A stretch of 64,000 nt of DNA from Colwellia marinimaniae (GTDB lineage Bacteria; Pseudomonadota; Gammaproteobacteria; Enterobacterales; Alteromonadaceae), in assembly GCF_002207865.1 (NCBI RefSeq), contig NZ_BDQM01000012.1, positions 1-64,000 on the forward strand. Reading direction: 5' to 3'. Of the stretch, positions 42,528-53,000 are shown piece by piece. A program made the translations under genes and the position numbers. Below the pieces are notes generated by a model. The model made no database searches. It was given only the letters and a program-made list of their open reading frames with translations, and was not told the DNA's origin. Each line of letters begins with the position of its first letter. The first letter of the stretch is position 1.

Positions 42528-44621
42528 ATGAAACACAAGCTTCAACATGGCTTTGCCAAAAAACCTTTAGCTGTAGGTGTTGCTGCTGCGCTTTCGATAT
42601 CATTGTTAACCTCAGTGGTTAATAATGCTGAAGCAGCAAGATTTGAGTTGGGTGATGTAGAGATCAGTTTTGATTCTACCTTTAGCATTGGCTCAAGCTG
42701 GCGCACCGAAAATAGAAACTGGAATGACAATGTAGGTAAGTCTAACAATGCCAATAATGGCCTTGATTTCAGTAATTATAATATATTCTCTCCGGCGATA
42801 CCGAAAGAGGATATTTGGGCACAAGGTGCTGGCGGTTACTCCACTAATGGTGACGCGGGCAACTTGAACTACAATGCTGGTGAAAGTTTCTCTCAAATAT
42901 TTAAAGGTGTGCATGAATTAGACATTCACTATCAAAATGTCGGTATTTTTCTTCGTGGTATGTATTTTTATGATTTTGCCATGATGAAGAACGACAGAGC
43001 ATCGTCTAACTCGCTTACTGGTAATGTCTTTGACCCCTGTCGTGACTCAAAGGCAGATGAGCAAGTCTGTCATGATGTTCGTTTACTCGATGCCTATATA
43101 TACGGCGACTTCGAAATAGGAGAAATGCCTTTTTCAGTACGTTTAGGTGATCAAGTGATCAGCTGGGGTGAAAGTACCCTTATTTCTCATGGTATTAGTG
43201 AGATAAATCCCGTTGATATTGCTCGTTTACGTGCACCCGGTGCTGAGTTAAAAGAAGCCTTTATTCCGGTTGGTTCCTTATGGGGCTCGTTAGGGGTTAC
43301 CGATAACTTCAATATTGAAGCCTTTTATCAGTACACTTGGGAAAAAACCATACTACCACCGCCAGGTAGTTATTTTTCTACCAATGATTTTGCCGGTGAT
43401 GGTGGCCAATATAATAATGTCCAGTTAGGTTTCGGCGGTAATCCTGATATGAATTTAGATTACCTCATGGTAGGTCTAAATGAAATTGGCGCTGCGCTTA
43501 GAGCAAAACAGATTTCACCCGAGCAAGCGGGGGCCATGTATGCAGCTTATGCGGGCAACATTACGTTAAGAGCACCTGGCTCAAAAGCGGAAAATGAACC
43601 CGATGGCGGTGGCCAATATGGTTTGCGCTTATCTTGGTTTGTCCCTGAGCTAAATGACACCGAATTTAGTTTGTATCATGTCAATTATCATAGTCGCCGC
43701 CCAATTTTCTCTGGCATCACGGCAGACTTTAGCCCGGAAACAATTGCTGGTGATATTGGTATGCTAGCAACTACAATAATCACGGAAGATAACTACACCG
43801 ATTTAAAGACATTCTCTCGTGTTGAACTGGATTATCCAGAAGACATTAAAATGTATGCGTTAAGTTTTAATACTACCGTAGGCACTACTGCGGTTGCTGG
43901 TGAAGTGACCTATCGTCAAGACGAGCCGTTGCAAATTGATGATGTAGAATTGCTATTTGCCGCTGTGCCACAGCAGCTTTATAATTCAGGCAATCCAGCA
44001 TATGACTCTTTAAACAATGTCTCGCAAATGGTTCAACCTGATGGTACGCCATACCAGCCAGGTCAAATAGCACAAGGCTACATTTTATCCGATACGGTGC
44101 AAGCACAAGTGACCCTAACCCATTTGTTTGGCCCTACCATTGGTGCCAGTCAGTTAGTTGGTCTAATTGAAGTGGGCGGCATTAACATTAATGATATGCC
44201 TGATCAAAGTACATTGCGCTTAAATGGCCCCGGTACCGGGCGTAGTGGCGGTATTACGGATAGTGACGGTAATCTGTCTGGTCTTAATATGGTTTTACAA
44301 GGCGGTGTTGAGAGTAATCCTTTCCCAACTGAGTTTGCTTGGGGTTATCGTGCCGTTGCCAAACTGGACTACACCAATGTTATTGCTGGTATCAATATTT
44401 CACCACGAGTAGTATTTGCTCACGATGTCAAAGGTATCACGCCCGACCCACTGTTTATGTTTATTGAAGGCAGAAAATCGTTGTCTTTGGGCTTAACCTT
44501 TGATTACCAAAGTCGTTGGTCAGCCGATTTAAACTACAACAGTTTCTTCGGTGGTGTCGGCACTACCAATAAGATGGAAGATCGCGATTATGTATCTTTC
44601 AGCGTCAAATATTCAATCTAA
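42528..44621 (+). CDS. DUF1302 family outer-membrane protein
   Basis: 697 residues. A signal peptide (PLAVGVAAALSISLLTSVVN ... AEA) is followed by a beta-rich body with DUF1302 motifs: FELGDVEISFDSTFSIGSSW, RLGDQVISWGESTLISHGIS, INPVDIARLRAPGAELKEAF and a terminal GLTFDYQSRWSADLNYNSFF ending in an aromatic barrel-like strand (VSFSVKYSI). The family is thought to form outer-membrane barrels linked to uptake or export of hydrophobic compounds. It starts a four-gene set with DUF1329, YCF48 and RND genes. Confidence 0.85.
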   Translation: MKHKLQHGFAKKPLAVGVAAALSISLLTSVVNNAEAARFELGDVEISFDSTFSIGSSWRTENRNWNDNVGKSNNANNGLDFSNYNIFSPAIPKEDIWAQGAGGYSTNGDAGNLNYNAGESFSQIFKGVHELDIHYQNVGIFLRGMYFYDFAMMKNDRASSNSLTGNVFDPCRDSKADEQVCHDVRLLDAYIYGDFEIGEMPFSVRLGDQVISWGESTLISHGISEINPVDIARLRAPGAELKEAFIPVGSLWGSLGVTDNFNIEAFYQYTWEKTILPPPGSYFSTNDFAGDGGQYNNVQLGFGGNPDMNLDYLMVGLNEIGAALRAKQISPEQAGAMYAAYAGNITLRAPGSKAENEPDGGGQYGLRLSWFVPELNDTEFSLYHVNYHSRRPIFSGITADFSPETIAGDIGMLATTIITEDNYTDLKTFSRVELDYPEDIKMYALSFNTTVGTTAVAGEVTYRQDEPLQIDDVELLFAAVPQQLYNSGNPAYDSLNNVSQMVQPDGTPYQPGQIAQGYILSDTVQAQVTLTHLFGPTIGASQLVGLIEVGGININDMPDQSTLRLNGPGTGRSGGITDSDGNLSGLNMVLQGGVESNPFPTEFAWGYRAVAKLDYTNVIAGINISPRVVFAHDVKGITPDPLFMFIEGRKSLSLGLTFDYQSRWSADLNYNSFFGGVGTTNKMEDRDYVSFSVKYSI

Positions 44622-44636
44622 TTTAAGGCAGAAATC

Positions 44637-46010
44637 ATGAGAAATAACATGAATAAAGTCACAATATTATCATTGACCATCGCCATGGTCTTATCAACAG
44701 GTGCTTTAGCAAAAATAACTAGCGAGCAAGCGGCAAAGTTGTCAGCGGAATTAACGCCAATGGGCGCAACACGTGCAGGGAATAAAGACGGTTCAATTCC
44801 TGAGTGGACCGGAGGCATTACTAAAGCTCCGGCGGGATATACCGTTGGTGATCATCACCTTGACCCGTATCCTAATGACAAAATAGAGTTTACCATTACC
44901 GCCGGTAATCTTGATAAATACAAAACATTGTTAACACCAGGTCAAATTAAATTATTTGAAACTTATCCTGATACTTATAAGATGAATATTTATCAAACAC
45001 ATCGTAGTGCCTCTTACCCTGAACATGTATATCAAGCGGTTAGAAAAAATGCCACACGTTCAGAATTAGTTGAAAATGGTAATGGCATCAAACAAGCGGC
45101 AGTGGGCATTCCATTTCCTGTGCCAGCTAATGGCCTAGAAGCAATTTGGAACCATACTTTACGCTATCGTGGTGAAAATGTTACTCGTCAAGCAGGCCAA
45201 GCTTCGCCAACTGCATCAGGTAGTTATACATATGTGGGTTTAAAAGAAACGTTATTATTGCCATACAATGTTAAAGGCGCTTCTCCCGAGGAGCTGCAAA
45301 AAACAAATATTTTGTTTAAATTTAAGCAGAAAGTAACTGAGCCTGCTCGCTTGGCTGGTACGGCACTATTAGTACATGAAACCATGGACCAAGTGAAAAC
45401 ACCTCGACAAGCTTGGACTTATAATACCGGTCAACGCCGCGTTCGTCGTGCACCAAATGTTGCTTACGATGCGCCAGGTACAGCGTCAGATGGTTTAAGA
45501 ACCACAGATGATTTTGACATGTATAATGGGGCACCAAATCGTTATAACTGGACATTAAAAGGTAAGCAAGAATTATACATTCCTTATAATGACTATCGAC
45601 TGCATAGTGATAAAGTTAAATATGATGATATTTTACAGGCGGGCCATATCAACCCAGACCTAGTGCGATATGAAAAACATCGTGTCTGGGTAGTTGAAGC
45701 TAACCTTAAAGACAATACTCGTCATATCTACAAGAAACGTGTCTTTTATATCGATGAAGATAGCTGGCAAGTGGTGGTAACGGATATTTATGACAACCGT
45801 GATGAGCTGTATCGTGTAGGTATTTCTCATACCATCAATTATTATGAAGTACCAACACTTTGGTCGACTCTTGATGTCTTTCACGATATTCAATCACGCC
45901 GTTATATAGCCTTAGGTTTAGACAACGAAGAGAAAATGTATGATTTCTCGACCAAGCTTAAAGAGCGAGACTTTACTCCCGCCGCGCTAAGACGCGAAGG
46001 TCGGAGATAA
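44637..46010 (+). CDS. DUF1329 family periplasmic protein (LolB/LppX-like fold)
   Basis: 457 residues from 44637; an alternative ATG lies four codons downstream at 44649. The signal peptide is VTILSLTIAMVLSTGALA. Family motifs: AELTPMGATRAGNKDGSIPE with WTGG, LLTPGQIKLFETYPDTYKMN, RVRRAPNVAYDAPGTASDGL and YEKHRVWVVEANLKDNTRHI. DUF1329 proteins are predicted to have an open beta barrel that carries lipid-like molecules. It follows DUF1302 by 15 bp, so the two are co-transcribed. Confidence 0.87.
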   Translation: MRNNMNKVTILSLTIAMVLSTGALAKITSEQAAKLSAELTPMGATRAGNKDGSIPEWTGGITKAPAGYTVGDHHLDPYPNDKIEFTITAGNLDKYKTLLTPGQIKLFETYPDTYKMNIYQTHRSASYPEHVYQAVRKNATRSELVENGNGIKQAAVGIPFPVPANGLEAIWNHTLRYRGENVTRQAGQASPTASGSYTYVGLKETLLLPYNVKGASPEELQKTNILFKFKQKVTEPARLAGTALLVHETMDQVKTPRQAWTYNTGQRRVRRAPNVAYDAPGTASDGLRTTDDFDMYNGAPNRYNWTLKGKQELYIPYNDYRLHSDKVKYDDILQAGHINPDLVRYEKHRVWVVEANLKDNTRHIYKKRVFYIDEDSWQVVVTDIYDNRDELYRVGISHTINYYEVPTLWSTLDVFHDIQSRRYIALGLDNEEKMYDFSTKLKERDFTPAALRREGRR

Positions 46011-46024
46011 TCAGTAACAAGGAT

Positions 46025-46053
46025 ACGGCTGACAAATGTTAGCCGTTTTTTTT
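46025..46053 (+). terminator. Rho-independent terminator after the DUF1329 gene
   Basis: ACGGCTGACA and TGTTAGCCGT form a 10-bp stem with a tight loop, followed by TTTTTTT. It separates DUF1302-DUF1329 from the YCF48 and RND genes, so the cluster may be two transcripts or show attenuated read-through. Confidence 0.75.
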
Positions 46054-46136
46054 AGTACTATATTTAGTGCTTGATATGGTATTAGTTAAGTTTTGCATTG
46101 TTTTTATTTTAAGAAAAATCAAAAAAAGAGTTTTTT

Positions 46137-47171
46137 ATGCGTTTACTAGTTGCTTTTGCAGTTATTTTTATTAGTTCCCTTTTCCCCGTATGTGCTGATG
46201 ACACCTCGGCAACGTTTGCTAGCTTAGCACCAGCAACTGAATCTGCTTTAGCAAGTAAATCACTATTATTAGACATTGCGCCTATTGGCGCAAACAAACT
46301 GGTTGCCGTAGGCCAACATGGACATATATTACTGTCTATGGATGGGATTAATTGGCAGCAAGCCAATGTTCCGGTACAGGCAACGTTAACCAGTGTCTAT
46401 TTTTTAAATGAGCAGTTAGGCTGGGCTGTTGGTCATGATGCCACGATTCTACATAGTCAAGATGGTGGCCTTAACTGGCAAGTTCAACAATATTTGCCGG
46501 CCCTTGAAAAACCCTTGCTAGATATTTATTTTAAGAATGCACAGCAGGGGTTAGCTGTTGGTGCCTATGGACAATTTTTTCGCAGTAATGATGGTGGCAC
46601 GACGTGGCAGAGTGAGTTTCATCAGGAATTTTTATTAGCAGATGATGTCGATTACCTTAAGGAACTTAAAGCCGAAGATGAAGAGGCATATCTCGATGAA
46701 ATATCCTTCATTTTACCGCATTTCAATGGCTTAGTGCAGGATGGCCGGACTTTATTCCTATTAGGAGAGGCAGGCTTACTGGCTAAAAGTAATGATTTTG
46801 GCCTGACTTGGCAACAATTTGATGGCTTTTATCAGGGCTCATTTTTTTCTATGGGCAGAACTAAGCAGGGTAATATTTTAGTCGCTGGTCTACGAGGGCA
46901 TGTTTTTCGTAGTTTAAATAATGGTCGGCAATGGCAAGAAATTGCTACTAATACCACGGCATTACTCAATGATATTGTCTTTACCGATGAAGAACGTATT
47001 TTTGTGCTTGGTAATAATGGCATGTTACTTATTAGTAGCGATGATGGGGAAAGTTTTCATCAAAGACCGCAACAAGACGGTAAAACCTTAATTTCAGGTG
47101 TCTGGTTCAAGGGAAAATTGGTGGCGGTATCAGATGTTGGTATTAAGGTTTTGGATTTACCTAAACAGTAA
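46137..47171 (+). CDS. YCF48/BNR-repeat periplasmic beta-propeller protein
   Basis: 344 residues with a signal peptide (LLVAFAVIFISSLFPVCA). Repeated propeller blades each carry G-x-x-G...S-x-D-G-G-x-x-W motifs: ILLSMDGINWQQANVPVQAT, ILHSQDGGLNWQVQQYLPAL, FFRSNDGGTTWQSEFHQE, HVFRSLNNGRQWQEIATNTT and LISSDDGESFHQRP. The fold resembles the photosystem II assembly factor YCF48. In such clusters it is thought to act as a periplasmic adaptor for the adjacent RND protein (inference). Confidence 0.87.
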   Translation: MRLLVAFAVIFISSLFPVCADDTSATFASLAPATESALASKSLLLDIAPIGANKLVAVGQHGHILLSMDGINWQQANVPVQATLTSVYFLNEQLGWAVGHDATILHSQDGGLNWQVQQYLPALEKPLLDIYFKNAQQGLAVGAYGQFFRSNDGGTTWQSEFHQEFLLADDVDYLKELKAEDEEAYLDEISFILPHFNGLVQDGRTLFLLGEAGLLAKSNDFGLTWQQFDGFYQGSFFSMGRTKQGNILVAGLRGHVFRSLNNGRQWQEIATNTTALLNDIVFTDEERIFVLGNNGMLLISSDDGESFHQRPQQDGKTLISGVWFKGKLVAVSDVGIKVLDLPKQ

Positions 47172-47234
47172 CAAACACTCACATATAAATAAATTTAATC
47201 ATTAAAATATAATAAAGTTCGGAATGATATCACT

Positions 47235-49553
47235 ATGAAAATTTCTCTGGCTAGTCGTCTTGAAATAGGCCTATTTCGTCATAAACTCTTGGTGTTAATG
47301 CTCTTCGTAATCACCAGCGTATTTTTTATTTTTCAAGCAACACAAATTAGGCTCGACGCTTCGTTTACCAAAAATATACCGTTAAATCATAGCTACATGA
47401 AAACCTATTTAAAACATAGGGCGAATTTTGGTGGCGCAAATAATATCCTTATTTCTGTCTGTGATAGTGGTGGCGATATTTTTAATGCTGACTTCTTTAA
47501 TGCGTTAAAAGGCGTTCATGACAAATTATTCTTTATTCCTGGTGTTGATAGGATCCAAGTAAAGTCGCTATTTTCACCTAATACCCGTTTTGTTGAGGTG
47601 GTTGAAGATGGTTTTGCTGGCGGACCAGTTATTCCTGCGGATTTTCAAGCAACTGCCCAAGGCCTAGCTATCGTAAAGGGCAATATTGAAAAAGCAGGTA
47701 TAGTCGGCAGTATTGTTGCTGATGACTACAGTTGTGCCATGGTTAAGGCGGCTTTATTAGACATTAACCCTGATACCGGAGATAAATTAGATATTCTAGA
47801 AATCGCCGAACAGCTGGAACAGAAAATTCGTCAAGAGTTTGAGCACGACAATATAACGATACACATTATTGGCTTTGCTAAAATGGTCGGCGATGTTGCC
47901 CAAGGCGCGAAAGGGGTGGTGTTATTCTTTGCCCTTGCCATCGCCATTACTGCGGTGATGGTCTACCTTTTTTGTCATTCAATTCGTTTAACTTTTCTAC
48001 CTATCATGTGTTCATTAGTGGCTGTTGTCTGGCAACTGGGCATGTTATCGACGCTGGGTTTTGGCCTCGACCCTATGTCGATATTGATCCCCTTCTTGGT
48101 GTTTGCTATTGGCGTTAGTCATGGTGTACAGATGATAAACTCTGTCGTTAAAAAGGTCGCCATAGGGCTAACACCCGCATCCGCGGCGCAAGCAAGTTTT
48201 CGAGTCTTATTGATCCCAGGGGGGGTTGCATTACTCTCAGATACCGTCGGTTTTTTAACCTTACTATCCATTGATATTGGCATTATTAAAGAGTTGGCTA
48301 TCACCGCTTCGATTGGTGTGGCGATGATCATTTTGACCAATCTTATTCTCTTGCCGATATTACTATCTTATACTAAAATAAAAACACCGCCAAAAGCCGA
48401 GCAGTCAACTGAAGAAAATGTAGTTTGGTCTTTCATGGCGAGCTTTGCCACTAAAGGTCCTGCCACCGTGATATTGGTCCTTACCAGCATTTTATTTGCG
48501 GTAGGCTTTTATCAAGGGCAAGATTTGAAAATTGGTGAGTTACATGCAGGAGCCCCTGCCTTACACGAATCTTCACGTTATAATCAAGATACTTTCTTAA
48601 TCACTGACAGGTATGCCATCAGTGTCGATTATATGTCGGTTATTATTGAAACAACTGAAAATGCCTGTACTGACTACGATATCATGGCGACAATAGATAG
48701 ATTCCAATGGCATATGGAAAACGTTGCCGGTGTACAATCTGCGGTTAGCTTATCGTCTATCTCTAAATTGGTGAATGCTGGCTATAACGAGGGTAATCCC
48801 AAATGGCGAGTTATTCCTCGTAATCAACACACCCTAGTGCAGTCTATTGCCCGTGTCCCTTCGTCTAGTGGCTTGTTAAATAATGATTGTAGTGTTATGC
48901 CAGTTATCTTGTTCTTAGAAGATCACAAAGCACAGACCATCAATACTGTTATTGCTGCGGTGAACGCGGCGGCAAAAGAATTGGGCAGTGAACAGGTACA
49001 ATTTAAGTTAGCTTCTGGCCCCGTTGGCGTGATGGCAGCAACCAATGAAGCCGTTGCCGAAGCACAATTGCCTATGATGCTTTATGTTTATGGTGCGGTT
49101 ATTTCGTTATGTTTACTGAGCTTTAGAAGTATTAGAGCAACATTAGTGGTGGTAGTGCCTTTATTTGTGGTCTCTACCTTAGCCCAGTGGTTAATGACAG
49201 TACTTGATATCGGTTTAACGGTATCCACTCTGCCGGTTATTGCCTTGGGGGTTGGTATTGGTGTTGATTATGGTATTTATATACTCTCCACCATGAGCAC
49301 TAAGCTTAACGAAGGCTTCAATGTCCATGATGCTTACCTTGCGGCTTTAAAAGAACGAGGCAGTGCGGTACTTATCACGGGTTTAACGTTAGCGATAGGT
49401 GTTTCAACCTGGTTTTTCTCTGATTTGAAATTTCAAGTTGATATGGGCATATTATTAACCTTTATGTTCTTGGTTAATATGTTAGCCGCTATTATTATTT
49501 TACCGGCACTGTCAGCCTTCTTATGGGCAAATAAAAATATTGATAAAAACTAG
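47235..49553 (+). CDS. RND-superfamily (MMPL/HpnN-type) transporter
   Basis: 772 residues. Twelve membrane segments are arranged as 1+5 and 1+5, with two large periplasmic loops. The segments GFGLDPMSILIPFLVFAIGV then SHGVQMI, and VIALGVGIGVDYGIYILSTM, are the paired RND TM4-like motifs with an acidic residue for proton coupling. This subclass moves lipids or other hydrophobic molecules. Together with the DUF1302, DUF1329 and YCF48 proteins it would make an inner-to-outer-membrane route; cargo and direction are unknown. Confidence 0.88.
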   Translation: MKISLASRLEIGLFRHKLLVLMLFVITSVFFIFQATQIRLDASFTKNIPLNHSYMKTYLKHRANFGGANNILISVCDSGGDIFNADFFNALKGVHDKLFFIPGVDRIQVKSLFSPNTRFVEVVEDGFAGGPVIPADFQATAQGLAIVKGNIEKAGIVGSIVADDYSCAMVKAALLDINPDTGDKLDILEIAEQLEQKIRQEFEHDNITIHIIGFAKMVGDVAQGAKGVVLFFALAIAITAVMVYLFCHSIRLTFLPIMCSLVAVVWQLGMLSTLGFGLDPMSILIPFLVFAIGVSHGVQMINSVVKKVAIGLTPASAAQASFRVLLIPGGVALLSDTVGFLTLLSIDIGIIKELAITASIGVAMIILTNLILLPILLSYTKIKTPPKAEQSTEENVVWSFMASFATKGPATVILVLTSILFAVGFYQGQDLKIGELHAGAPALHESSRYNQDTFLITDRYAISVDYMSVIIETTENACTDYDIMATIDRFQWHMENVAGVQSAVSLSSISKLVNAGYNEGNPKWRVIPRNQHTLVQSIARVPSSSGLLNNDCSVMPVILFLEDHKAQTINTVIAAVNAAAKELGSEQVQFKLASGPVGVMAATNEAVAEAQLPMMLYVYGAVISLCLLSFRSIRATLVVVVPLFVVSTLAQWLMTVLDIGLTVSTLPVIALGVGIGVDYGIYILSTMSTKLNEGFNVHDAYLAALKERGSAVLITGLTLAIGVSTWFFSDLKFQVDMGILLTFMFLVNMLAAIIILPALSAFLWANKNIDKN

Positions 49554-49660
49554 GCTTTTGCGCAACCCTAAATTACCCCAGGTGATTTAGCGCAAGATAG
49601 TAGCTGACTGAAGGCTAAAATAAGGGCATTTTTATTTTAATACTCAGTTCAGCTAACCCT

Positions 49661-49708
49661 AAGCACTTAATTAAATACCAACGGGTATAATTAAGTGCTT
49701 TTTTTTTG
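49661..49708 (+). terminator. Rho-independent terminator after the RND gene
   Basis: AAGCACTTAATTA and TAATTAAGTGCTT are a perfect 13-bp stem (49661-49673 and 49688-49700), followed by eight further T residues. Confidence 0.88.
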
Positions 49709-50054
49709 CTAAATTTAAACAACTTTCACTTAAAGATATTGCATAAATAAACAATAAAAAAGCCCTTTACTCAGTATCTATTGATCATAACTGCATAAAC
49801 ATAGCTAACGGTAAACTAAAGGACTCCTTTACTCATCCACCTCTTTAAAATTAAGCCAATAAAATACAAAATAACACTCGCAATAGCCTAAGTTTATTCA
49901 TAAAATCCACTGCATAGTCTATTCTGATAGACAAAATATAAATAAAAAAGATTAAGGTTTATGCTTCTAACATCGTTAGTTAAAAGTAAGAGACTGTGTC
50001 AAAACAAAAAATCAATTATTCAAGCTTTCTTTTTAAAAGGAAAAGGAAACATCC
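49709..50054. other. Spacer upstream of the glutamate dehydrogenase gene
   Basis: About 345 bp, very AT-rich, without a supported gene. AAAAGGAAAAGGAAAC precedes the ATG at 50055 and provides a strong ribosome-binding site. I see no palindrome convincing enough to call an operator. Confidence 0.45.
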
Positions 50055-53000
50055 ATGGCGTTAGTAAACGGTTCACCCTCGGTTATTCTTAGCAATGTAG
50101 CAAAACTTATTCAGCAAAAAGTAGATGAAAAAACTGCTCCCTTAGTTGAGAAATTTGCCCATTTACTTTATGGCAATATGTCATCATTAGATCTTGACCA
50201 CCGTAATGAAAGTGATATGTATGGTGCGGCGCTTAGCTTGTGGAGTTCACTTAATGAGCATAAAGATAATGCACCTATTATCCATGTGTTTAATCCTTCG
50301 GTAAGCAAAAACGGCTGGAAATCTAGCCATACGATTATAGAAGTTATTATCCAGGATATGCCGTTTTTAGTGGACTCTATTCGTATAGCATTAAACCGTT
50401 TAGGCTTATCGCCACACCTGATGCTAAATGCACCATTAAAAATAATTCGCGATAAAAATTTAGAAGTGATTGAATTAGCTCCTATTATCGATAACCAATT
50501 AGTAGCAAGCTCGGAAGAAACTATATTTTTAATTGAAATTGATCGTCAGACGACCGATGAAGAGTTAAGTAGTATTAAAAATACCCTGCTTTCTGTTGTT
50601 GAAGATATCCGCTTAACTGTCAGTGATTGGCAGCCAATGTTATCTTGTTTAAAAAGGGTCATTGATGATGTTAGCAAAGCCAAGTTACCGGGCACTAAAG
50701 CGGATAAAGAAGACACCTTAAGTTTTCTAAACTGGCTGGCGGCGAATAATTTCACCTTAATGGGCTATCGTTCATATGATGTAAAAGCGGTCAAGGGCGA
50801 TATTTCCTTAGAGGCCAATGTTGAATCAAGCCTTGGTTTAATGAAAAACTCGCCAGGAAATAAGTCACGTTTAGTGTCGAGTTTAAGTGCCACAGGCCGA
50901 GAAGTAGCACTTGGACCAAACCACCTAATTTTAACTAAAACCAATTCAAACTCACGTGTGCATCGTCCGGCGCAACTTGATTACATCGGTATTAAACGGT
51001 TTGACGATAAGGGCGTTGTTATTGGTGAAGAACGTTTTATTGGGCTTTTTGGCTCTGCGTATTACACCAACAGTGCGCTAGACCTACCGCTTATTAGCTC
51101 TAAAGTCATGGACGTTTGTAAATCGTCACCTTTTGCCAAGGGTACTCATAATTACAAAACGCTCATTAATATTTTAGAAACGTATCCAAGGGATGAAATA
51201 TTACAGTCGTCGGTAGCCGAGCTACTACACAATGTAACCGGTATTTTGCAGATGCAGGAACGTGATTACACTGGTTTGTTTGTGCGTCGTGATGCCTTTG
51301 ATCGTTTCTATTCCTGTATGGTTTATGTACCAAGAGAGCGTTACAACACAAAATTACGTATCGAAACACAAAACTTACTTAAAGAAGTATTTAATAGTGA
51401 TGAAGATGTTGAATTTACCACTTTCTTCTCAGAATCAGTTCATGCTAGAACCCATTATATTGTTCGAGTCAACTCCACTAAAGCAGATATAGACGTGAAA
51501 GAAATTGAAAAGAATTTAAACGAAGCCGCTCGTAATTGGGACGACAAATTAATGAGTGCTTTAGGTGCTAACCGCGGTGAATCAGCGGCGAAAGCACTTG
51601 GCCGTAAATATATTAAATTCCCACAAGCTTATAAAGATGAAGTATTACCCGGCTCTGCCATTGTAGATATTGAAAAGCTAGAAAATATTACTAACGAAAA
51701 AGATTTAGAAATGCTTTTTTATCAACCACTGGAAGAGAAGACGGGTAGCCGTTTTGTTAAATTAAAATTATTCCATAAAGGCGAGCCTATTCACTTAAGT
51801 GATGTGTTGCCAATGCTGGAAAATTTTGGTCTTCGTGTTATTGGTGAAAGACCTTATGCAATCAAAACCTCTGATGGCGAAACCTACTGGATATTAGATT
51901 TTTCCATGTACCTAACCGGTGAAGGTAAGTTTGATGTCTATAAAGTTAGGACCCTTTTCCAAGATGCTTTTGTCAAAGTCTGGCATGGTGATTTAGAAGA
52001 TGATGGCTTTAACCGTCTTATTTTAGGTGCGGGTATTGAAGGTCGAGCCGTTTCTATTTTACGGGCCTTTGCTAAGTATGAACGGCAAATTGGTGGTCGT
52101 TTTAGCCAGAGTTATATTGAAAATACCTTTTCTCGCTACCCTGAAATTGCGCAATTACTGATTGATTTATTCACCTTACGTTTCGATCCTAAAAGCAAGG
52201 CAACTGAGAGCGCGAAAGAAAAAGCAAACAATAAGCTATTAGCCGAAATTGAGAGTTCACTCGATAACGTTGCCAACTTAGACGATGACCGTATTATTCG
52301 CCGTTTTGTCGAAATGATTATGGCGACTATTCGTACTAACTACTTCCAAGCAGACCCGATTAAAGGTGATAAATCCTACATTTCATTTAAAATCCTTCCC
52401 GGTAAAATCAGTGAAATGCCTCAGCCGGTACCAAAATTTGAAATTTTTGTCTATTCACCACAAATTGAAGGTGTACATTTACGTGGTGGTAAAGTTGCTC
52501 GTGGTGGCTTACGTTGGTCGGATAGAAGTGAAGACTTCCGTACCGAAGTTCTTGGCTTAGTTAAAGCGCAGCAAGTTAAAAATACCATTATTGTCCCGGT
52601 AGGTGCTAAAGGTGGCTTTGTTTGTAAACAGTTACCTGATGGCACACGTGAAGAAATTTTTGAAGCGGGTAAAGAATGTTACCGTACTTTTATTCGCGCC
52701 TTGCTAGACATTACTGATAACATTGTTGCCGGTGAAGTTGTGCCGCCAAAAGATGTGGTACGTTTAGATGGTGATGATGCATACCTCGTGGTAGCGGCTG
52801 ATAAAGGTACGGCGACTTTCTCGGATATTGCTAACGGCATCGCTGAGGAATACAATTTCTGGTTAGGTGATGCTTTTGCTTCAGGTGGTAGTGTTGGCTA
52901 CGATCATAAAGCCATGGGTATTACCGCTAAAGGTGCTTGGGAGTCAGTTAAACGTCATTTCAGAGAAATGGATATTGATTGTCAAACTACAGACTTTACC

